NCBI RefSeq assembly: GCF_001975665.1
Contig: NZ_CP019419.1
Location: forward strand, 2,046,001-2,110,000
Origin: Polaribacter reichenbachii
Lineage (GTDB): Bacteria > Bacteroidota > Bacteroidia > Flavobacteriales > Flavobacteriaceae
Direction: 5' to 3'
DNA: 64,000 nt
Position numbers and translations under genes: made by a program. Shown one piece after another: positions 54,734 to 63,019 of the stretch. Position 1 is the stretch's first letter. The number at the start of each line of letters is the position of its first letter. Below the pieces are notes generated by a model. That model was not told the origin of the DNA. It made no database searches and was given only the letters and a program-made list of their open reading frames with translations.

Positions 54734-57700
54734 TTGGCACATCCATTAGAACATATTAAAATAATAGATTTTACCACAGAAGCTGGTGCAATAATTCCTG
54801 AATTAAATTTGAGTTATCAAGTCTTTGGTAAAGAATTGGGTACAGCTCCTGTGGTTTTAATCAATCATGCATTAACAGGTAATAGCGAAGTTGGTGGTAA
54901 AAATGGTTGGTGGCAAGACATTGTTGGTAAAGAAAAAGCCATTAATACTGATGTTTATACAGTGTTGTCTTTTAATATTCCTGGTAATGGTTTTGATGAA
55001 TTTTTAATAGATAATTACAAAGATTTTATTGCCAGAGATGTAGCAAAACTGTTTTTAAAAGGATTATCAATCTTAAAAATTAAGCAATTATTTGCTTTAA
55101 TTGGAGGTTCTTTAGGTGGTGGAATTGCTTGGGAAATGGTAGTGTTAAATAATAAAATTACCCAACATTTTTTGCCTATTGCCACAGATTGGAAGTCTAC
55201 AGATTGGTTAATTGCCAATTGTCAAATTCAAGAGCAATTTTTGGTAAATTCTAGCAATCCTGTACATGATGCTAGAATGCACGCCATGTTGTGTTACAGA
55301 ACACCAGAGTCTTTTAAAGAGCGTTTTCATCGATCTAAAAACGAAGATTCTGCTATTTTTAATGTAGAAAGTTGGTTGTTGCATCATGGAAAAAAGTTGC
55401 AAGAACGTTATCAATTATCGTCTTATAAATTAATGAATCAATTGTTAAAAACGATTGATGTTACTGTTGGTGGCAAAAAAGACATTACAATTTTAGATCA
55501 AATAGATGCTAATATTCACATTATTGGTGTGGATTCTGATTTGTTTTTTACAGCAGAAGAAAACAGAGAAACACATAAAAAATTAGCATTAACAAAAGCA
55601 AACGTAACGTATAATGAAATTAATTCAGTGCACGGTCATGATGCTTTTTTAATAGAATACAATCAATTAGAAAAAATAATTGAACCCATTTTTAATAAGG
55701 ATTACAGAGAAAAGAAGATGAAAGTAATAAAGTTTGGAGGTAAATCTTTAGCAAACGGAAAAGGCATAGAAAATGCCATTGATATTATTGTTGATAAATA
55801 TAAAAATGATGAAAAATTTACGGTAGTTGCTTCTGCAAGAGGAAATACAACCAACGATTTAGAAACTATTTTAGAGTTAGCAGCTTATAAAAAAGAATAC
55901 AAAACTGAATTTGAAAAGTTCAAGGAATATCAACAAAAACCTAATGATTCAGTTGATTTATCAAAAGAATTTACAAAACTAGAAACCATTTTTGAAGGCG
56001 TTTCTTTATTAGGTGATTACAGCCAAAAAATAAAAGACGAGGTTTTAGCGCAAGGAGAATTATTATCAGTAAAATTACTAGCGAGTTTATTAGAAAAAGA
56101 AGGTATTTCTGTTAATCCTGTTGATGCAAGATCGTTAATAATTACTGATGAAAATTTTGGAAACGCACAACCAATTCAAGCCGTTTCTAAAGAAAATGTA
56201 ATTCAGTATTTTAAAGAAAATAAATCTACAATTAACATTGTTACAGGTTTTATTTCATCAAACAAAAAAGGAGAAACAACCACTTTAGGTAGAAATGGAA
56301 GTAATTATACTGCAGCTTTATTAGCAAATTTCTTAGATGCGGATGAGTTACAGAATTATACACATGTTAGTGGAATTTATACTGCCGATCCAAAATTGGT
56401 AGCAGATGCAAAAAAAATAGATCAATTATCTTTTAATGAAGCTAATGAGCTCGCTACTTTTGGTACGAATTTGTTACATGCTAAAACAATTATTCCGTTA
56501 ATAGAAAAAAATATTAACCTTAGAATTTTAAATACGTTTAATCTTAATGATAAAGGAACTTTAATTTCTTCAACATCAGCATCACAAGGAATAAAAACTA
56601 TTTCTACCATAGAAAATATGGCTATGATTAATTTTGAAGGTAGAGGTTTATTAGGAAAAGTTGGTGTAGATGCTCGTATTTTTAATGCGTTAAGTAAAGA
56701 AAATATTAGTGTTAATATTATTGCACAAGGTTCTTCTGAAAGAGGTGTTGGTTTGGTCATAAATGCAGAAAATACTTTACGTGCTGTAAATGCATTAAAA
56801 GCTGAATTTGAGAGTGATTTTCATGCACAAGATGTAAATCAAATAACTGTTTTTGAAGAAGTTTCTGTAATTTCTATCATTGGGCAAGATTTAAGTCAAT
56901 TTCATCATCCATATAATGCTTTAATTAAAAATCAAATTGTACCACTATTGTTTAACAACACTGTTACTGGTAAAAATGTAAGTTTAGTGGTTAAAAAAGA
57001 GCAATTATTTAAAGCTGTAAATGTAATTCACGGTCAGGTTTTTGGGGTAACCAAAAAGATAAACATTGCCATTTTTGGTAAAGGTTTGGTTGGTGGAACT
57101 TTAATCGATCAAATTATAGAAAACACACAATCTGTTTTAGAAAGACGTAAATTACAATTGAATGTTTTTGCAGTGGCAAACTCTAAAAAAGTATTGTTAA
57201 AAAAAGATGGCGCTACTAAAAATTGGAAGCAAAATTTATTAAATAATGGAGATGAAAATGTATCTGTAAATGATATTATTTCCTTTGCAAAAACACACCA
57301 TTTAGAAAACTTAATTGCTGTAGATAATACTGCAAGTGTAAATTTTGTGGCAAATTATATTCCGTTAATAGAAGCTGGTTTCGATTTAGTTTCTTGTAAT
57401 AAAATAGCCAATACTTTGTCTTTTGATTTTTATAAAGAATTGCGTGCAAAATTAAAAGATTATAAAAAACAATATTTATACGAAACTAATGTTGGTGCTG
57501 GTTTACCATTGATTGATACCATTCGTTTACTACATGAATCAGGAGAAAATATTACCAAAATTAGAGGAGTTTTCTCAGGGAGCTTAAGTTACTTATTCAA
57601 TAATTTTTCTGCGAATGATGTTCCTTTTTCAGAAGTTTTACAGCAAGCAATAGATAAAGGTTTTACAGAACCAGATCCTAGAGAAGATTTAGGAGGTAAT

Positions 57701-58135
57701 GATGTTGCTAGAAAATTACTGATTTTAGCAAGAGAGTTAGAATTAGAAAATGAGTTTGATGAAGTAAAAATCAAAAATTTAATTCCAGAAAATTTAAGAG
57801 AAGGTTCTGCAGAAGATTTCTTAGAGAAATTAGAGTTATTGAATGATGAATATCAAACAATAAAAGAAAATCAGAAAGAAAACCACGTTTTACGTTATAT
57901 TGGCGAATTAAGTGGAGATTTATCCAAAGAAAAAGGTATTTTAGAAGTAAAATTAGTTTCCACGCCAATAAACACACCTTTAGGTTCTTTAAAAGGTTCT
58001 GATGCAATTTTTGAAATTTATACAGAATCTTATGGAGAACAACCTATTGTAATTCAAGGAGCAGGAGCAGGAGCAAGTGTAACTGCAAGAGGAGTTTTTG
58101 GAGATATATTAAGATTAGCAAAACATAATAACTAA
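54734..58135 (+). CDS. MetX-aspartokinase-homoserine dehydrogenase fusion
   Basis: Three-domain protein of 1133 aa. Residues 1-325 are an alpha/beta-hydrolase homoserine O-acetyltransferase with nucleophile Ser126 (GGSLGG), Asp269 and His302 (GHDAFL). Residues 329 to about 770 are aspartokinase plus ACT domains, starting MKVIKFGGKSLA. From about 775 comes homoserine dehydrogenase, with IFGKGLVGG and NVGAGLPLIDTIRLL. The kinase site departs from the norm: Lys337 replaces Thr of KFGGTS, Asn524 replaces Asp of GSDY, and TDV reads THV. Translation starts at TTG; an internal ATG at 55718 could start an AK-HSD form. Confidence 0.93.
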   Translation: MAHPLEHIKIIDFTTEAGAIIPELNLSYQVFGKELGTAPVVLINHALTGNSEVGGKNGWWQDIVGKEKAINTDVYTVLSFNIPGNGFDEFLIDNYKDFIARDVAKLFLKGLSILKIKQLFALIGGSLGGGIAWEMVVLNNKITQHFLPIATDWKSTDWLIANCQIQEQFLVNSSNPVHDARMHAMLCYRTPESFKERFHRSKNEDSAIFNVESWLLHHGKKLQERYQLSSYKLMNQLLKTIDVTVGGKKDITILDQIDANIHIIGVDSDLFFTAEENRETHKKLALTKANVTYNEINSVHGHDAFLIEYNQLEKIIEPIFNKDYREKKMKVIKFGGKSLANGKGIENAIDIIVDKYKNDEKFTVVASARGNTTNDLETILELAAYKKEYKTEFEKFKEYQQKPNDSVDLSKEFTKLETIFEGVSLLGDYSQKIKDEVLAQGELLSVKLLASLLEKEGISVNPVDARSLIITDENFGNAQPIQAVSKENVIQYFKENKSTINIVTGFISSNKKGETTTLGRNGSNYTAALLANFLDADELQNYTHVSGIYTADPKLVADAKKIDQLSFNEANELATFGTNLLHAKTIIPLIEKNINLRILNTFNLNDKGTLISSTSASQGIKTISTIENMAMINFEGRGLLGKVGVDARIFNALSKENISVNIIAQGSSERGVGLVINAENTLRAVNALKAEFESDFHAQDVNQITVFEEVSVISIIGQDLSQFHHPYNALIKNQIVPLLFNNTVTGKNVSLVVKKEQLFKAVNVIHGQVFGVTKKINIAIFGKGLVGGTLIDQIIENTQSVLERRKLQLNVFAVANSKKVLLKKDGATKNWKQNLLNNGDENVSVNDIISFAKTHHLENLIAVDNTASVNFVANYIPLIEAGFDLVSCNKIANTLSFDFYKELRAKLKDYKKQYLYETNVGAGLPLIDTIRLLHESGENITKIRGVFSGSLSYLFNNFSANDVPFSEVLQQAIDKGFTEPDPREDLGGNDVARKLLILARELELENEFDEVKIKNLIPENLREGSAEDFLEKLELLNDEYQTIKENQKENHVLRYIGELSGDLSKEKGILEVKLVSTPINTPLGSLKGSDAIFEIYTESYGEQPIVIQGAGAGASVTARGVFGDILRLAKHNN

Positions 58136-58181
58136 ATTAGTAAGCAGTTTTCAGTTGGCAGTATTTCAATCAATAAGAAAT

Positions 58182-58214
58182 AACTAACAACTAAAAACCA
58201 ACAACTAACAACTA
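58182..58214 (+). repeat. Short direct repeat before second sulfhydrylase
   Basis: AACTAACAACTA occurs at 58182-58193 and 58203-58214, 21 bp apart, in an otherwise uncoded 85-bp gap. It resembles low-complexity spacer repeats seen in flavobacterial genomes; no function is evident. Confidence 0.55.
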
Positions 58215-58220
58215 TTTAAA

Positions 58221-59387
58221 ATGAACAAACATTTCGAAACAGAAGCAATTAGAAATCAAACAGAAAGAAGTCAGTTTTCTGAGCATTCTACACCTTTATA
58301 TTTAACATCGAGTTTTGTTTTTGATGATGCAGAAGAAATGCGAGCTTCATTTGCAGAAGAAAAACAGCGTAATTTATATAGTCGTTTTACAAATCCGAAT
58401 ACAACAGAATTTGTAGAAAAAGTAGTACAAATGGAAGGTGCTGAAAGCGGTTATGCTTTTGCAACTGGTATGTCAGCAATTTTTTCATCATTTGCAGCCC
58501 TATTAAACGCAGGCGATCATATTGTTTCTTGTAGATCTGTATTTGGTTCTACTCATAGTATGTTTACCAAATATTTGCCAAAATGGAATATTGAAACCTC
58601 TTACTTTAAGGTTGATGAAGTAGATTTGGTAGAAAGCTTAATTAAAGAAAATACTAAGATTCTTTATATAGAAACACCAACAAATCCTGCTGTTGATATT
58701 TTAGATTTAGAGTTAATTGGTAAAATTGCAAAAAAACATAATCTTATTTTTATTGTTGATAATTGCTTTGCAACACCATACATACAACAACCTATAAAAT
58801 TCGGCGCAGATTTGGTAATCCATTCTGCTACAAAATTAATGGATGGTCAAGGTAGAGTTTTAGGTGGAGTTACAGTAGGTAAGAAAGATTTGATTCGTGA
58901 AATTTATTTATTTGCAAGAAATACTGGGCCAGCAATGTCTCCTTTTAATGCTTGGGTTTTATCAAAAAGTTTAGAAACTTTATCGATTAGAGTAGAAAAA
59001 CATTGCGAAAATGCTTTAAAAGTAGCTGAGTTTTTAGAAGAAAATCAAAATGTTGAGTTGGTAAAATACCCTTTTTTAAAATCGCATCCTCAATATGAAG
59101 TAGCTCAAAAACAAATGAAATTAGGAGGTAACATTGTTGCTTTCGAAATTAAAGGCGGAATTGAAGCTGGTAGAAAATTCTTAGACAAAATAAAAATGTG
59201 TTCATTATCAGCAAATTTAGGTGATACAAGAACTATTGTTACGCATCCATCTTCTACAACTCACGGACGTTTATCAGAAGAAGATCGATTAGAAGTTGGC
59301 ATTACAAACGGATTAGTACGTGTTTCTGTAGGTCTAGAAAATGCAAATGATATTATCGAAGATTTAAGTCAGGCTTTAGAAAAATAG
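58221..59387 (+). CDS. metZ: O-succinyl/acetylhomoserine sulfhydrylase-like PLP enzyme
   Basis: Second PLP enzyme of the Cys/Met family, 388 aa. The PLP lysine is in HSATKLMDGQGRVLGG, and FTNPNTTEFVEKV, YIETPTNPAVD and the closing NGLVRVSVGLEN block are intact. The length and the DGQGR context suit MetZ (direct sulfhydrylation) better than cystathionine gamma-synthase, but MetB or a gamma-lyase cannot be excluded. It is the last gene of the riboswitch-led methionine unit, 85 bp after the fusion gene. Confidence 0.85.
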   Translation: MNKHFETEAIRNQTERSQFSEHSTPLYLTSSFVFDDAEEMRASFAEEKQRNLYSRFTNPNTTEFVEKVVQMEGAESGYAFATGMSAIFSSFAALLNAGDHIVSCRSVFGSTHSMFTKYLPKWNIETSYFKVDEVDLVESLIKENTKILYIETPTNPAVDILDLELIGKIAKKHNLIFIVDNCFATPYIQQPIKFGADLVIHSATKLMDGQGRVLGGVTVGKKDLIREIYLFARNTGPAMSPFNAWVLSKSLETLSIRVEKHCENALKVAEFLEENQNVELVKYPFLKSHPQYEVAQKQMKLGGNIVAFEIKGGIEAGRKFLDKIKMCSLSANLGDTRTIVTHPSSTTHGRLSEEDRLEVGITNGLVRVSVGLENANDIIEDLSQALEK

Positions 59388-59475
59388 TCTAACTTAAGTC
59401 TTATTTTTTCTAGTTGTTTTCAGCTGTTTTTAGGTTTTAAATATCTTAAATAATAATTTTATTTAAAAACAACGT

Positions 59476-59493
59476 AAATTGGTTAACCAATTT
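59476..59493. promoter_or_regulatory. Perfect palindromic operator at the BACON-PL7 promoter
   Basis: An 18-bp perfect palindrome centred on GGTTAACC. It overlaps a near-consensus -7 box (CAATTTTG, 59488-59495), so a bound protein would block RNA polymerase. The gene starts 42 bp downstream. The form suits LacI- or GntR/FadR-type regulators; the cognate protein is not in the window. Confidence 0.7.
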
Positions 59494-59534
59494 TGTATTT
59501 TTAAAAACTCAATTATAAAGTTATTATTTGTCTT

Positions 59535-60740
59535 ATGAAAAATGCCTACAGATTACTTTTTATTAGTTTTTTATTGATGTCTTTATCTGCTTGTGGTTCT
59601 AGCGAAACAGAAGAAGAGCTAACAGAAATTTTAGAGCTAACCACAGTTAATGAGTTTTCTGCGTATCAAGAAACACAAACAGTAAACGTTACAGCAAATA
59701 TGTATTGGTTTACTGATGTAGTTGGAGATTGGATTTCAGTTACACCAAGATATGGTACAAATAACGCAACTATAGAAATTACTGCAGCTACAAATTCGGT
59801 TTACGAAAAACGAACAGGATCAATTACTGTAAATGTTGGTAATTTGTCAAAAACCATAACAATTACACAAGCAGCCAGAGAAGAAAGTTCTGGAGAATTA
59901 GACCCAAATAAACCACCATCACAAAATTTTGATTTATCAACCTGGAAATTAAATACACCAGAAAATAACGGAAGTGGTTTTGCAAAAACAATTTCTGTTA
60001 GTGAAATGAATAGCGGTTATGAAGATGATGAATATTTCTATACTGCTGATGATGGAGGTATGGTTTTTAAATGCCCTGTTGATGGTTTTAAAACATCAGC
60101 AAATACAAGTTATACCAGAGTTGAATTGCGAGAAATGTTGAGAGGAACTGATACAAGTATTAGTACTCAAGGTGTAAATAAAAACAACTGGGTTTTTGGT
60201 ACTGCACCAGATTCTGATAAAAATGCTGCTGCTGGTTATGATGGAGAAATGACAGCAACTTTAGCTATAAATCACGTTACTACAACAGGAAGTAGTAGTC
60301 ATGTTGGTCGATTAATTATTGGGCAAATTCATGCAAATGATGATGAACCAATTCGTGTTTATTATAGAAAATTAAAAAACAATGCTTTGGGGTCTATTTA
60401 TTTTGCTCACGAACCAACAGATGGTAATGGAGATGAACAATGGATTGATGTAATTGGCTCTAGAAGTAGCTCTGTAGCAAATCCAGAAGACGGAATTGCG
60501 CTAAACGAAAAGTTCACTTATACCATAAATGTTGTTGGTGATTTACTAACGTTTACTGTTTCTAGAGAAGGAAAAGAGGATGTTGTAAAAACTGTAAATA
60601 TGCAAAATAGCGGTTTTAATGTAAGTGGGCAATATATGTATTTTAAAGCCGGAATTTATCAAGCAAATAACACAGGTGATGCAAACGATTATGCACAAGC
60701 AACTTTTTATGCACTAGAAAAAAGTCATACAACGAATTAA
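59535..60740 (+). CDS. BACON-domain PL7 alginate lyase lipoprotein
   Basis: Lipoprotein of 401 aa with a lipobox at LSAC (Cys20). A BACON domain (about 35-115, ending KTITITQAA) precedes a PL7 alginate-lyase catalytic domain (about 130-400). The PL7 motifs are RVELRE (195-200), QIH (264-266) and YFKAGIYQA (369-377, catalytic Tyr375). BACON domains often bind glycans or orient the enzyme at the surface. It is about twice as long as the PL7 at 31975, which has no BACON domain, and it stands alone under a palindromic operator. Confidence 0.9.
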   Translation: MKNAYRLLFISFLLMSLSACGSSETEEELTEILELTTVNEFSAYQETQTVNVTANMYWFTDVVGDWISVTPRYGTNNATIEITAATNSVYEKRTGSITVNVGNLSKTITITQAAREESSGELDPNKPPSQNFDLSTWKLNTPENNGSGFAKTISVSEMNSGYEDDEYFYTADDGGMVFKCPVDGFKTSANTSYTRVELREMLRGTDTSISTQGVNKNNWVFGTAPDSDKNAAAGYDGEMTATLAINHVTTTGSSSHVGRLIIGQIHANDDEPIRVYYRKLKNNALGSIYFAHEPTDGNGDEQWIDVIGSRSSSVANPEDGIALNEKFTYTINVVGDLLTFTVSREGKEDVVKTVNMQNSGFNVSGQYMYFKAGIYQANNTGDANDYAQATFYALEKSHTTN

Positions 60741-60800
60741 GAAGCTTTTTGTATCATTTTTAGGTATTAGGATTTAGTAATAAACTTAGATATAAAGTTT

Positions 60801-60824
60801 ATCCTACTATCTTAGTATGGTGAT
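60801..60824. promoter_or_regulatory. Imperfect inverted repeat before the Rrf2 gene
   Basis: ATCCTACTA-TCT-TAGTATGGTGAT lies just upstream of the -7 box of the Rrf2 gene. Its left half shares CCTACTA with the palindrome in the sulfate-assimilation promoter (62714-62736), suggesting a common regulator, possibly the Rrf2 protein itself. Confidence 0.5.
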
Positions 60825-60838
60825 TGATTTAAATTATG

Positions 60839-60846
60839 TAATTTTG
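60839..60846 (+). promoter_or_regulatory. -7 promoter element for Rrf2 gene, near-leaderless
   Basis: TAATTTTG, an exact TAnnTTTG match, ends 5 nt before the A of the ATG at 60851, so the mRNA should begin at or beside the start codon. Confidence 0.6.
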
Positions 60847-60850
60847 TATT

Positions 60851-61264
60851 ATGCTATCTAAAAAAACAAAATATGGAATTAAAGCACTTACTTTTTTAGC
60901 AAAACAAGAGTGTAGAAGTCCTGTGCAAATTGCTACGATTTCTAAGAGTGAAAACATTTCTCTAAAATTTTTAGAAAGTATTTTGTTAACGCTCAGAAAA
61001 AATGGTTTTTTGGGTTCTAAAAAAGGAAAAGGAGGTGGTTATTATCTCTTAAAAGAGCCATCAGAAATTCATATGACGTCTATTATGAGAATTTTAGAAG
61101 GACCAATTGCAATGGTGCCCTGTGTAAGTTTAAATTTTTATGAAAAATGTGCTGATTGTCCAGATGAAAATGCTTGTTCAGTTCATAAACTTATGATACA
61201 AGTTAGAGATAATACATTACAAATTTTCAGAAATACCACATTAGCAGATTTAACCAACAATTAA
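60851..61264 (+). CDS. Rrf2-family regulator with IscR-like cysteines
   Basis: Rrf2-family transcription regulator of 137 aa. The winged helix-turn-helix covers about 1-75: YGIKALTFLA, ISLKFLESILLTLRKNGFLGSKKGKGGGY (in part NISLKFLESILLTLRKNG). The C-terminal part has Cys91, Cys100, Cys103, Cys109 and His112. The spacing C-x5-C-x2-H (103/109/112) equals that of the 2Fe-2S ligands of IscR (98/104/107), so it may sense iron-sulfur status, NO or cysteine supply. It may control the sulfate-assimilation operon. Confidence 0.9.
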   Translation: MLSKKTKYGIKALTFLAKQECRSPVQIATISKSENISLKFLESILLTLRKNGFLGSKKGKGGGYYLLKEPSEIHMTSIMRILEGPIAMVPCVSLNFYEKCADCPDENACSVHKLMIQVRDNTLQIFRNTTLADLTNN

Positions 61265-61276
61265 AATTTGTTTTTT

Positions 61277-61284
61277 TATTTTTG
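61277..61284 (+). promoter_or_regulatory. -7 promoter element for PagL-like gene
   Basis: TATTTTTG matches TAnnTTTG, 19 nt before the ATG at 61304. Confidence 0.45.
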
Positions 61285-61303
61285 ATAAATTGCTGCACAA
61301 TCA

Positions 61304-62527
61304 ATGAAAAATAAAAATCGTTTTCTATTGCTAATTTTCTTTCTTTCTGTTTCTCTTTTTAGTCAAGAAGAAGAAAAGCAAAAAACAAAATTCACCAATT
61401 TTTTAGCCAATTCTTATTATAGTGTAAATTTCGGAGGAATTTTCTATCCCTTTTCAAATGATAATTTAATCGAAGGTTATCAAACAGAAACATTTAGTAA
61501 AAATTGGTTTTCTGGCAGATTCATGCTGGGGCATAAAATAACTAATAATTTATCAGCACAATTTGGTACAATGAGACCAGCTTCATGGTTTAAATACAAT
61601 AATGTAAACAATATTGGTTATGAAAGAAGTGTTTGGATTAATGCTTGGTTTTTATCACTTAAAAAAGATTTTAAATTATCGAACAAAACTTCTTTTTATG
61701 CAGAAGCTGGTATTGCTAATTTAACCAGATTTGGTTTTTCTATAGATGATAAAGAAATTTATAATGATGCACATTATGCGAGTTTAATTTATGGTCTTGG
61801 CTTACAATATCGATTAACAGAAAAATGGCGCTTGTCTGCAAACGGAACATTTTTACCAAAATCAGAAAAACAAAATCAGCCATCAATTTCGCAATTTTCT
61901 TTAGGTTTTGAATATCATTTGCAACAAGTTGATGATAAAACTGCAAATGAATATGCAAAAAACGATTACTTTTTTCCAAATAACATTTTACAATTTAGTT
62001 ATGGTACAGGAGAGATTGGTTTTGGATTAAATGAATTTTTTGGAATGAGTATGAAAGTAGGTAATTTCGAGAGTTTCGGAATTCCTGTTTTTTGGGTAGG
62101 AGAAATAAAAGCGCAACACGCAGTTTCTTTAACTTATCAAAGGTTAATTTATAGGTCAGAGAAAATTTTCTCTTTAGATTGGGGTGTAAGCGCTACATAT
62201 TTTCAATCAACAAGAGGTAAAACAGATGTGTTTGCATTTTCAATTTTTCCAGTATTGCGTTTTTATTTATTAAGAAAAAAAGATTATGATTTTTATACTA
62301 ATTACTCAATAATAGGACCAACTTATATTTCTAAAAGCGATATCGATAATACTCAAACTGGTCCCAAAACTACCTATCAAGACACTATGGGCTTTGGTGT
62401 TTTTTTCGGAAAAAAAAGACGATATAATTTCGAATTACGTATAATGCACTACTCAAATGGTAATATTTTTACTAAAAATGATGGTGTTGCAATTCCTATT
62501 CAGTTCACTTTAGGTAAAACTTTCTAG
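61304..62527 (+). CDS. PagL-like acyloxyacyl hydrolase, outer membrane
   Basis: Beta-barrel outer-membrane protein of 407 aa with a signal peptide (about 1-20). The N-terminal half is an OmpA-like/porin-like barrel with alternating aromatic strands. The C-terminal half resembles PagL lipid A 3-O-deacylases and carries HYSNGN (His near 387, Ser near 389), the His-Ser pair of the PagL active site. It ends in the strand FTLGKTF. If active it would remove the 3-O acyl chain from lipid A and change the envelope. The gene stands alone. Confidence 0.72.
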   Translation: MKNKNRFLLLIFFLSVSLFSQEEEKQKTKFTNFLANSYYSVNFGGIFYPFSNDNLIEGYQTETFSKNWFSGRFMLGHKITNNLSAQFGTMRPASWFKYNNVNNIGYERSVWINAWFLSLKKDFKLSNKTSFYAEAGIANLTRFGFSIDDKEIYNDAHYASLIYGLGLQYRLTEKWRLSANGTFLPKSEKQNQPSISQFSLGFEYHLQQVDDKTANEYAKNDYFFPNNILQFSYGTGEIGFGLNEFFGMSMKVGNFESFGIPVFWVGEIKAQHAVSLTYQRLIYRSEKIFSLDWGVSATYFQSTRGKTDVFAFSIFPVLRFYLLRKKDYDFYTNYSIIGPTYISKSDIDNTQTGPKTTYQDTMGFGVFFGKKRRYNFELRIMHYSNGNIFTKNDGVAIPIQFTLGKTF

Positions 62528-62580
62528 TTTTAACAGACTTCTATATGCTTTTCGGTTAATAAATTACATATTATTTCTTC

Positions 62581-62598
62581 TACTAAAACCTTTTAGTA
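62581..62598. promoter_or_regulatory. Palindrome TACTAAAA-CC-TTTTAGTA
   Basis: A perfect 8-bp inverted repeat with a 2-bp spacer, 54 bp past the end of the PagL-like gene. It has no T-run and so looks more like a protein site than a terminator; its role is unknown. Confidence 0.35.
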
Positions 62599-62703
62599 AT
62601 TATATATTCTCAATTATTAGCTTCTTTTATTGTTAATGTACTAAATCATCAGTATTTAAGTAATTTTTATGCTTAGAACAGCGTTTTTTCTTTGTAAATA
62701 ACG

Positions 62704-62711
62704 TAAGTTTG
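62704..62711 (+). promoter_or_regulatory. -7 promoter element of the sulfate-assimilation operon
   Basis: TAAGTTTG matches TAnnTTTG. The operator at 62714-62736 lies immediately downstream, over the expected transcription start. Confidence 0.6.
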
Positions 62712-62713
62712 CA

Positions 62714-62736
62714 TACCCTACTAAGTAAATAGGGTA
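62714..62736. promoter_or_regulatory. Operator TACCCTA-N9-TAGGGTA of the cys operon
   Basis: A perfect 7-bp inverted repeat with a 9-bp spacer, placed at +1 of the sulfate-assimilation operon, a repressor-like position. The left arm continues CTA, giving TACCCTACTA, close to TATCCTACTA found before the Rrf2 gene 1.9 kb upstream. Confidence 0.65.
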
Positions 62737-62755
62737 ATGGTATTAATAAATTATT

Positions 62756-63019
62756 ATGATTGTAGATCAAATGATTTTTAACAAAAAGATAGCAAAACAA
62801 AGTTTTGAAGAAGATGTTACTTCAGAGAAGCCTGTAAGAAGTATTGTAAAAGCATTAAGCTGGAGAGTTGTTGGTACTTTAGATACATTAATAGTCTCTT
62901 ATATTTTAACAGGTAAAATAGCTTTGGCAGCATCGATTGCCTCTGTAGATTTCTTAACAAAACTAATCTTATACTTCTTTCACGAAAGAGTTTGGAACAA
63001 AATAAAATGGGGAAAATAA
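62756..63019 (+). CDS. DUF2061 membrane protein in the cys operon
   Basis: Small membrane protein of 87 aa in the DUF2061 family. KPVRSIVKALSWRVVGTLDT and the later FHERVWNKIKWG are the family's paired signatures, with two transmembrane helices (about 42-60 and 62-78). Its function is unknown. It is the first gene after the cys promoter, and its stop codon overlaps the cysH start (TAATG), so translation is likely coupled. The placement suggests a role in sulfate uptake or sulfur assimilation. Confidence 0.88.
   Translation: MIVDQMIFNKKIAKQSFEEDVTSEKPVRSIVKALSWRVVGTLDTLIVSYILTGKIALAASIASVDFLTKLILYFFHERVWNKIKWGK

Noticed and set aside
56422..56760. A 112-codon open frame on the minus strand inside the fusion gene
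   Set aside because: It lies wholly opposite the well-conserved kinase region and has no recognisable domain or promoter; it is a shadow of the real gene.
58141..58220. The repeat-rich gap as a CRISPR-like or mobile element remnant
   Set aside because: Only two copies of a 12-mer with a 9-bp spacer are present, with no palindromic repeat, no cas gene and no terminal repeats.
59396..59440. A terminator after the second sulfhydrylase
   Set aside because: The stretch is T-rich but I could not form a convincing stem.
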